The position numbers and the translations under genes were made by a program. A stretch of DNA of 64,000 bases from Chinchilla lanigera (taxonomy: Eukaryota > Chordata > Mammalia > Rodentia > Chinchillidae), in the NCBI RefSeq assembly GCF_000276665.1, contig NW_004955405.1:10334938-10398937 (forward strand). Direction: 5' to 3'. The notes beneath the pieces were generated by a model. It had not been told where the DNA came from. It did not search any database and saw nothing but the letters and a program-made list of their open reading frames with translations. Positions 56,281-64,000 of the stretch are shown piece by piece (the stretch's first letter is position 1; each line of letters begins with the position of its first letter).

Positions 56281-56550
56281 ATCCAAGAATTCGTTAATGA
56301 ATGGACAAACTGTGTTCTTCCACAAAATTACTGATATATGCAACAACAGGGATGAATTTCAAAAGCAATATGTTAATTGAATGACAGACCTACAAGGCTA
56401 CATATTCTATGATTTGATGTATATAATATTCTGAAAAAGACAAAACTATAGGAATAAAAAATCAAGCCACATTGGTTAGCATCTAGGAGTAGGATAAGAT
56501 TATTGACGACAAAGTCATACCAGTGAACTTTTGGAGAGAGGTACTGATGT

Positions 56551-56588
56551 GTCAAAGCTCATTTGTCAAAGCTCATTTGTCAAAGCTC
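56551..56588. repeat. 14-bp tandem repeat, 2.7 units
   Basis: GTCAAAGCTCATTT twice in a row, then GTCAAAGCTC. Perfect units suggest recent slippage. Confidence 0.95.
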
Positions 56589-56639
56589 GTAGGACTGTAC
56601 AGCTAAAGGTTAATGCAGTGGATTAACTAATGGTCAACT

Positions 56640-57300
56640 TGTAACACCCAGCTGAACTGAATAAGTGTGTGCTGGGTGTGGAAGGCCCATCTGAGGATTG
56701 TTGCCAATAGCATAAAAGAGAACCAGAGGGGAAGATGGTGTGCTGTTGGCTCTCATGGAGAAGCTTGTCATGCTTGTTTTCCTGATGGAAGCTCAGCTGT
56801 TCTCACTGGGTCCTCGCTGTCACTGAAGATGGCTGTGATTCTTTTCGGGGGAACTCTGGGTTTTACCTTCAGTGTCACTTCCTGACTCCAGTGTAGGAAG
56901 CCACTTCAACTTGCTGACACAGATCCTTCATCCCACTGGCACAGACTTTCTGGCTTCCACCACCGACCATTGAGCCCTTTCAGTGTAAATCCTTGCTGTA
57001 GACTTGCATGAGACATTGTCGTGGGCTCTTGGCCTCCAGTTGGACTTGTGGGGGGCATTGTCATGTGCGCTAGGTCTTTAGCTGGACTCATGCAGGACAT
57101 TGCTGTGGGATCCAGGCCCTCATCTGGGTTCTTTGGGTCTCTAGTGTGTGGACAGATCTCCCACACTCTTTTGCATTTGACTCTTTGGGTGAATATTATA
57201 AAATAATCCTATAAATTACGTGTCCTCCATTGAACCTTTTCCCTTATAAGCCCTGACTACACCAGTTAACTATGTATAAATTAGACCTCAGTAAGCCTGA
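56640..57300. other. unassigned segment with degenerate tandem units
   Basis: Between about 57,005 and 57,120 a unit of roughly 45-55 bp recurs: CATGAGACATTGTCGTGGGC, GGGGGGCATTGTCATGTGCG and CATGCAGGACATTGCTGTGGG, each followed by a (C/T)T(C/T)...CTGGACT phrase. The 86-codon minus frame at 56,906-57,166 follows these repeats. I do not recognise the element; an LTR or an old transposon is possible. Confidence 0.5.
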
Positions 57301-57406
57301 CTTAAATGAATAAATAATAAATCTACTTATACTCTTCCACCATAGTGAGCAGATACCAAATTATCCAAGTGGTCCTATTAAAGCCCTTTTCACTGGACTT
57401 GAGGGC

Positions 57407-57434
57407 AGTGCTGACTCATTTGTTTTAATATTTA
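57407..57434 (+). repeat. 28-bp direct repeat, copy 1
   Basis: AGTGCTGACTCATTTGTTTT followed by AATATTTA, identical to 58,620-58,647. See the separate observation. Confidence 0.95.
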
Positions 57435-58059
57435 CCACGCAATATCTTTGGGTTGTAAATGTTGGTAATCAGAGCACAGCAGAACTCTCTCTACATTAAT
57501 CATCCTCAAAAATCTTTTCAGTTATTCAAAAACCCAAACTTTTTATGCTCGTAATATGGGTGATTCATTTAACAAATTCTTGGCAATTTCTTTTGAAAAC
57601 TTGAGTCTGGATTACTGTGTATTTTGAAATCTGCCCTTAGAGGTAGGTGTCCTAGTTTAAATTTCTGATCTAATACTACTATACATATATTTGTGTACAT
57701 TATGTATTGTAAAGTAACACAACATAAAGAAACTTGATTATTTTTATGTCAGTTGTAGCCAGTACTCACCTACCCACAGACTTAACATTTAAACAGGTCT
57801 TCTTTCTTAAAGATCTGAATTTTCAGCTGTTTCCATTTGCATCTGCCCTAAGAATTTTCAGTACAGGTCTGCTGGCAATAAATTCTCTTGGTTTTCTTTA
57901 ATCTGAAAATGTGCTTTTCCTTACCTTTATTATGGAAGTTTTTGTTGTTTTTTGCTGAGTTTACAACTCTAAATTTTCTGTTTTTCTTTCAGAACTTAAT
58001 TGATACTGTTTCTTTTGTTTCCTAGTCTCATAGTTACTGAGGAGGAGTCAACAGTCTGT

Positions 58060-58140
58060 TGTTTTTTAGCTCCAGGGATCACATTCAGGGCCTTGTGCAT
58101 ACTAGGCAAACACTCTACCACTGAGCTGCATTTCCAGCCC
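58060..58140 (-). mobile_element. ID SINE, older type
   Basis: AGCTCCAGGGATCACATTCAGGGCCTTGTGC to CACTGAGCTGCATTTCCAGCCC, antisense, inside L1M. The flanks CAACAGTC and TAACAGTC suggest a target-site duplication. Confidence 0.88.
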
Positions 58141-58619
58141 TAACAGTCATTTGAACTGTGTACAATATGGCATTTTCCTCAATTTTCTCTTCATCTTTGT
58201 GTTTTAGCAGTTTGACAGTGATGCAATTGGGTGTGGGGTTTTTTGATATATCTGGCTTAATTTATTCTTTATTCTACTGTATTTTTTCTGTATTAATCAT
58301 ATTCAATGAATATTTTAATTTCAGATATTTTTCAATTTTAGAACTTTTATTTTTTCTATTTTTTCTGAGGTTTCCAATCTTTTCATTCATTGTGACCATT
58401 TTTTTTTTCAACATTGGGCACATTTACAATAGCTACTTTCAAATCCTTACCAGCTACTTATACCATCTAGGGTTTTTTTGAAGGTCACAGTACACCAATT
58501 GTGCTTCCTTTTTAATACTGTTCATTTTCCCAATTTCTTCATCAAGTTACTATGGATTGTATTTTGGACAATGTAAATGATGTATTGGGGAGATTCTGGA
58601 TTCAATGATGTCTCTAAAA

Positions 58620-58647
58620 AGTGCTGACTCATTTGTTTTAATATTTA
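58620..58647 (+). repeat. 28-bp direct repeat, copy 2
   Basis: Identical to 57,407-57,434; here it is continuous with L1M sequence on both sides. Confidence 0.95.
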
Positions 58648-59110
58648 ATTTGAGTGGACTCAAACTGCAAACTCTCTCTTGAGCAACAGCCAACAAGCTT
58701 AAATCTCAGCACAATTTTAGTTTTGTTTGGCCTTCTGGAAAGCTTCCTCCTGCAGGTATGATTTAAGGGTCACCTGGAAATTCAGGGAGAGTTTATAGAC
58801 AGAGTTGTGTTCTCCTCAACTGTAGAACACTCCTTTCTGGGATTTCTCCTTCAATTTCTATAGTTGCCCTAAACTCTGATTCTTCAGCCAGTTAGGCTAC
58901 AAGGTTTATTGTTGGATTTTTAAGCCTCTCATTCTGGTAAAACTCAGGAATGCCCTCAATTTAAAACTCATAAAAATTAAAAATTCATTCAATACTTTTT
59001 CTTTCATCTATGTAAATAACTCCCCTCCAGTATCTGCCTGCTGGATTATTACCCAGTTCTTTCAGAAAGATGACCTTTATATTTTGTCAGGAGTTCATAG
59101 TTGCTACTTA

Positions 59111-59940
59111 CATTGGATTTTGTTCAATAGTCACTATTCAGCTGTAGCAGAGCCAGAAAGAATTATTGACACAGCATAATAAATATCAGTTGAAATGTTA
59201 GATTTCCTCATGATATCCACATACATAATCTGCTTACAAAAATGTTTAAGGGAGGTATCATTTCCCTCATTTTTTTAAAAAAGAGAGATTTAGGTTCAAT
59301 GGACTTAAAAAAGACTTGCTGTTCAAACTAAAGTCCAAGAAAGACCACTTAAAGACAATTTAATGCAAATTTAAAGCTATGTAAGAGGAAATGTCATGCA
59401 TACACTATAGTTACAGAGAGACATTTCCACCAGCAGAGATGCTTCACTAGGCAAGAAAGAGGTAGGAAGAAAACCTGGCCTCTTTCTTTCCTCCTACTGT
59501 CGGTTCTTCTTCCCTTTCCTCCTACTTCCTGGATTCAGCAAGAAGCCACTGTCAGTGTCAAGAAGGTGCAGGAAACAATGATTATAAGAGTCAGCTCCTG
59601 GAAGAACACAGAGTAAGGCAAAAAAAAAGGATGGGTTTGGTAAACCATACATACATAACAAGTAAACTGTCTAAAATAAAGTTGTAAGGTTTATGAAAAA
59701 AAGGATGCCCTGTCAAATTTGAATTTCAGATTTTAAAAGATAAAAGGAAAATTTTAGTGCATGTTCCATACTTATGTGGCATATTTATAATGAAAATCAT
59801 TGCTTAAAGAAATTCAAATTTAACTGGATATCTTGAATTTTTTTTTGTTAGTCTAAATAAGTAAGAGAATCATACTCTGAATCCAATACTACATCCAGTC
59901 TTAGCAGTCTGCTTTTTATTGTCCACAGGTTTTCTTTCCA
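59111..59940. other. no recognised gene or repeat
   Basis: Nothing identifiable; 59,460-59,560 is pyrimidine-rich (CTTTCTTTCCTCC). Confidence 0.45.
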
Positions 59941-59944
59941 TGTC

Positions 59945-60234
59945 TCTTAGTCCATTTTCTGTTGCTGTAATTGAATACCACAGAGTAGGTGACCTATAAA
60001 AAATAAAAGGAAATATATTTCTCACAATTCTGAAGTCTGGGAGGTCCAAGGTTGAGGGGTCACAGCTCATAAAATTTCTTTGTCATGGAGATTCTCTGCA
60101 GAGTTCTAATGTAGCACAGGGGCAAGACAGAACAAGCTTGATAGAGGGAGTTGGCATTTACAACAAAGCCACACCTTTTCTACCCAATAATCCAATAACT
60201 TATTAACCCATTAGTCTAGAGATGGATAATTCAC
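59945..60234 (-). mobile_element. MaLR LTR, minus strand, cut by the telomeric tract
   Basis: CTTAGTCCATTTTCTGTTGCTGTAATTGAATACC, TTCTCACAATTCTGAAGTCTGGG, CAAAGCCACACC and TAACCCATTAGTC are MaLR antisense phrases. The LTR stops at the TTAGGG tract at 60,235 and its 5' portion is missing. Confidence 0.82.
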
Positions 60235-60381
60235 TTAGGGTTAGGTTAGGGTTAGGGCTAGGGTTGGGGCTGGGGCTGGGGCTGGGGTTGGGGTTGTGGT
60301 TGGGGTTGTGGTTAGGGTTAGGGTGAGGGTTAGGGTTAGGGTTGGGGTTGGGGTTACAGTTAGAGCTAGAGTTAGGTTTAG
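60235..60381 (+). repeat. interstitial telomeric repeat (TTAGGG)n
   Basis: About 147 bp of hexamers. Seven are exact TTAGGG; the rest are variants such as TTGGGG, CTGGGG, TTGTGG and TGAGGG. All G-rich strands lie on the plus strand, so the tract could form G-quadruplex DNA. Confidence 0.96.
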
Positions 60382-60384
60382 GAG

Positions 60385-62005
60385 AACCATAGTTTCATAT
60401 TTACATTCAAATATTGAAAAATCTGCTTTTGTCCACAGGCAATATACTTAGTAAAACGATGTCAAAGGCTAAACAATCTTATGCATTTTTGAACCTCAAG
60501 CCTAAGAAATGGTTTTGCCTGCAGTTCATGCAGATCTTCATCAGTCAATTTGCTTTTTGTACACAACACTTATCTGGAAATAACCTCGGAGACCTCCATA
60601 ATTGTGCTTTATCAATTTTCTAGGATTAATCCTTCCAAGTTGACCATCATATTTAACTATCACATACTATGTTTTAATTTATGATTTCCTTGGCAAGGGT
60701 ATTCAGATCTGATTTAAGAGAGGCATGAGACAGTACAAAGTCAAAAATATACCTTAAAATACACAGGGGGCAGGAGGAGATAGACCTGGAAGAACATTTG
60801 TAAGGATTTAAATATTAAATGGTCTATATTTAACGTGAAATCCAGCTAATTAAGAGTTAAATCTTAATACCTTACAGTCCCTTTTATAATAGAATAAATA
60901 ATAACTTCGAATATGTACATTATTTAACAATATATGAGTAACACATATAATTTTAAAGATAGGAAGTAAACCACATTATGATAAAAATAGCCGTTATTTA
61001 AAACTGAGAATAATGCAATTACATGTTTATTACCAAAAATATCAACCCAAATGAATCTATAATCATCTGTAGATTAATATATTACTAGAAAGTGGATTAA
61101 GGAAATGCATATATTTGAACACAGAAAATCTGTGAAGATTGTTTTATAGACATCAGCCTAGGTTTCTTGGACACTTATATGATCTGGTTTTCATATGATA
61201 ACAAATCTTCACTTTTGATAAATGAAGTCTCATAAAATTATTAAATATTTCTGAAGGATATTTTTCCTTCCTCTACTCACATTAGTTTGTCATTCTTTGA
61301 CTGTGAATTTTATTTTCCTTGTTCTTTTTTGACTCAGCTATGTTCTTGGTGTATTTAGGGGCAGAAGGATGATACCTCTAAATATCTCAGAATCGTAAAA
61401 AGAGAATTTTAAGCCTCTTTAGCCTCTACTCAGAGTTTTTCTTTTAGACATCCTTAAGCTTCAGATTAATATATTTTAAGGTTCTTTTCTCACTTGAAAT
61501 CAGATAATCCATACCAAGGGACTTGACATCTATATGTAGAAAAGGTAGATTCTCACAAAACATTATGCATCCAGAAGAGCAGACTTCATGGGAATTTTCT
61601 ATGAAATTCCTAGAAAATATCAGTTAAATTTCCTAGGAAGTATTGTCTACTATAATCACCTATCCCAATCCCCTAAAATCTCAAATTCAGATATTTCATG
61701 AAGAAATGGATTATCCTTTCTTAAGTCCGATATTTCCTCTTCTTATTGCATATTTTTCTCCTTATAAAAAAGCAGTCATGGGCCAAATAGAGGATGCATG
61801 GGAAATTTAACTCTCCATACTTATACATAAATTTTATCAACCCCTACATCCCCCAAAGTAACATACACCTTTCATCTGAAACATTTCCTAGGTAAACCTT
61901 GTCTTAGCACATTCTTTCAACATGATTGCTTCACTAAGTCCACCTTATGTAGAAATTTTTGACTCACCACTAGCAATCTGGAAAGTCATAGACTCAAATA
62001 TGTTA
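60385..62005. other. no recognisable gene or repeat
   Basis: About 1.6 kb of AT-rich sequence without recognisable elements. Confidence 0.45.
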
Positions 62006-62006
62006 A

Positions 62007-62225
62007 CTTTATTTTATTTTATTTTATTTTTTTACAAACAGACATCCATTTACAAAATAGCATAATAACAATACAAACAAAACAGAGTTACAAAGTTGTA
62101 GGAAACTAACAATGATTGTTGTATTACTTATTGATATCTTCAAAGTGGTTTCTCAGGAAAACAAATAGAGATATACAAGATTGATCAAACAAGTAATCAT
62201 TAACTGTTCCTTTCCGTAGAGCAAT
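62007..62225 (-). repeat. second copy of the 5.5-kb dispersed repeat, with A-rich tail
   Basis: On the minus strand: TTTTCCTGAGAAACCACTTTGAAGATATC, then TAATACAACAATC, then AAATGGATGTCTGTTTGTAAA and an AAAAT-repeat tail (ATTTT units at 62,007-62,031). This corresponds to 5490-5680 on the plus strand. The tail suggests it is the 3' end of a retroposon. Confidence 0.75.
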
Positions 62226-62520
62226 AGAAGACAGTAGACAACTATGTTAACTATCCTGTATATACATACTTACGTAATTTCCACTTCTTCCCCTTTTCTT
62301 TTCCCACACCCAGTTGCTCTTTACTTTTGAGCATTTTCCTTTCATTTCACAATGTCTATCATACTTCCTAGTTTTTAGTCACTCTTTCAGGTCTTACACT
62401 GGTGAGACAATAGATGCTTACACATTCAGGTCTGATTTATTTCACTTATGAGTATGGTCTCTAGTTGTTTAGTTCAGATCTATTTGCTGCTGAATCTCTG
62501 TTTTCAAAGGGTCGGTAAAA
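62226..62520 (-). mobile_element. L1-like 3' region
   Basis: CAGGTCTGATTTATTTCACTTATGAGTATGG resembles TGTGTCTGATTTATTTCACTGAATAGTATG in the L1 at 18,740. If right, the dispersed repeat just left of it is this L1's 3' end. Confidence 0.5.
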
Positions 62521-63015
62521 GAAGGAAGCACTCTGAAGTTAATGAAAAATGAAAATTTTAGTGATTTAGTTATAGTGGGAGTAGAGAATGCTTATTTTAA
62601 TATACATATCAAAATGCTTATTTTGATCTTGATATAAGTCAATATGAAGTCTAAGTAGAGAGACATGAAACAGACTCCAAATTTATCACTGAAATATGTC
62701 TAATAGTGTGTTGTCAAGGCCTTTTAAATGGCAACCTTTGTTTACGGCTTGAGTTGACTCAAGGTTTTGAAGTCATTATGTATGTAAACAGTTCTGCTGG
62801 AATTTCCCTGATCTCTATTCTTGGCCCATGTTTCTTTTCATTCTATTTACTCTTTCTGGATTATTTTTAATAGTCTCATAATTGTAACTACACCTGTATG
62901 CTATTAAATATCAAAATCTGTGCATTTAACAAAACTTTACACTCGTGTCCAAGTATTTCTTAGAATATCCATTTAGCTGTCCTATACATTTCTTCAGTTT
63001 TGGCTTGTTGGAAAT
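62521..63015. other. no recognisable gene or repeat
   Basis: Nothing identifiable. Confidence 0.45.
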
Positions 63016-63915
63016 TAAACTCAAGGCATCTTCCCAAAACCTATTACTCCTCTTCTAATTATTTAATTGCTGACACTCCATTCATCTGATCTTCTATGTT
63101 ATAAGTTGAATCCTTCCTATCCCTTAATCACTATATTCAGCTATCAGGTTCTGTCAATCAAACCTCCTAGACACTTAAAATACCTTATCCTACTTTTACA
63201 TGAGTTCAGGTCCTAATTTTTGTTACTTTGAAAGCAGTAGTCTCCTAACTGGGCTTCACTGTTAATTCTTTCACCTTACAGTGGTCCCCTACATGATTGC
63301 CAGAGAATTTTGAAGTGTTACCAGTGTGTTCTAAAATTCAAATCTTCCCATGTTAATGATCTATATAAAACTTTTAAAGGTTCCCCCAGGATTTGGGCAC
63401 TATTTGCCAAAGTATGCTTTTCAAAACTCTAATCCCAAAAGATGGTCAGAAACTACAAAATATATCCTACTGAGAGATTCGTAATGCACACTGGTATATT
63501 TAAGTATCCGAGATACTCTACTTTAAAGAAATCCTCTTGATGTCATGTTTTTAAAATGTTTTTAAACACAGAATTTTCCAGCTAGAATAAAGCATTTCAT
63601 CAAAAATCTGCTAGGAAGCTCCTCAATATGCTATATGAGACCTTCCATGACGTGGTTCTGTTTTTCAGCCATCATTTCCCCCTATTCAAACTGTCCCTCT
63701 CTCATCTTCCTTCTATCTTCTTCTAGACTTGTTTCAAAACCCATTCCTGAAGAAAAATTTCCCTATTCCCTTCTAAGTGCGTCCATAGCACCCCATACTT
63801 GCCTCTTTCACTACACTTACTACATTTTCACCCAGTGTAACTGTCTATTTAATAAATTAAGTCTATTGAAGGCAGTGATTATATTCCATGCCTTTCTATG
63901 CCCAGCATAACCATA
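63016..63915 (+). mobile_element. L2 element, 3' part
   Basis: CAGTAGTCTCCTAACTGGGC, CCAGAGAATTTTGAAG, CTTCCATGACGTGGTTC, CTTGCCTCTTTCACTACAC and AAATTAAGTCTATTGAAGGCAGTGATTATATTCC follow the L2 ORF2-end and 3' order. The 91-codon frame at 63,635-63,910 lies in it and carries stops on either side. Confidence 0.8.
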
Positions 63916-63917
63916 GG

Positions 63918-64000
63918 GTGTGGTCTGAATAACTGTATTCCCTCAAAATTCATATGCTAAAATTTAACTCTTCAATATAATAGTATTAAAAAGTAGGCTT
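63918..64000 (+). mobile_element. LTR start (MaLR-like), cut by window edge
   Basis: TGTGGTCTGAATAACTGTATTCCC, AAAATTCATATGCTAAAATTTAAC and TAATAGTATTAAAAAGTAGGC follow the start of a widespread old LTR with a TG beginning at 63,918-63,920. Confidence 0.65.

Larger units (their letters stand above)
57435..59110 (-). mobile_element. old L1M sequence
   Basis: TTTTCAGCTGTTTCCATTTGCATCTGCCC, TTCAGTACAGGTCTGCTGGCAATAAATTC, GATTGTATTTTGGACAATGTAAATG and GTGGACTCAAACTGCAAACTC are antisense phrases of a widespread old L1M copy. Right part clear, leftmost 300 bp less so. An ID interrupts it. Confidence 0.7.

Noticed and set aside
60235..60381. A true chromosome end
   Set aside because: Unique-looking DNA continues on both sides and hexamers are degenerate; this is interstitial.
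1..64000. CRISPR arrays, operons, riboswitches, bacterial promoters
   Set aside because: The window is mammalian; repeats are retroposons and microsatellites, without regular spacer structure.

Overview
The window reads as mammalian, specifically rodent, non-coding DNA. It is AT-rich, I recognise no host protein-coding gene, and it is densely layered with retroposons. The diagnostic SINEs are tRNA-Ala-derived ID elements, 7SL-derived B1 elements (several with the internal duplication typical of rodent B1), and composite B1+ID dimers. The youngest ID copies share a private 3' motif (CGGTACCGGG on the antisense strand) and still have target-site duplications. This variant, with no murid B2/B4 elements, makes me favour a beaver-like (Castorimorpha) or other non-murid rodent. 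That is a guess from SINE type, not proof.

Layout: 0-6 kb holds ID/B1-dID SINEs and a decayed class I retroviral gag-pro fragment behind a small CpG-rich patch. 6-18 kb holds B1, MIR and L2 relics, a MER2-like DNA transposon relic, candidate LTRs and one weak candidate exon. 18-21.6 kb is a 5'-truncated L1 on the minus strand with dead ORF2. 21.7-23.0 kb is a pair of about 200-bp inverted arms around a MaLR LTR. 23-35 kb is mostly unassigned sequence with ID, LTR, L1 and L2 pieces. 35.6-37.9 kb is an almost complete MaLR provirus on the minus strand. 40.5-42 kb is a second MaLR (plus strand, LTR plus internal). 42.3-45.7 kb is an old L1/HAL1-like block. 47.6-48.9 kb is an old LTR interrupted by two younger LTRs. 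50.4-51.7 kb has MER5-type hAT relics and a mariner relic with terminal inverted repeats. 52.6-52.9 kb is a class II (ERVK) solo LTR with a perfect 6-bp target duplication. 57.4-59.1 kb is old L1M. 60.2-60.4 kb is an interstitial telomeric repeat. 63-63.9 kb is an L2.

There is no operon or pathway. The open reading frames are short (173 codons at most); the longest belongs to the dead L1 and most others are chance frames or lie in repeats. The window reads best as a gene desert or large intron recording successive waves of transposition, old (MIR, L2, L1M, MER, MLT1) to young (ID). I found no previously undescribed biological system. The most notable signals are the 22-kb inverted arms, the gag-pro fragment with both genes in one frame, the ERVK solo LTR, the hairpin at 52.95 kb, the telomeric tract that breaks an LTR, and a dispersed repeat seen at 5.5 and 62.1 kb. 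Repeat family names are from memory of consensus sequences and were not confirmed by a database search.
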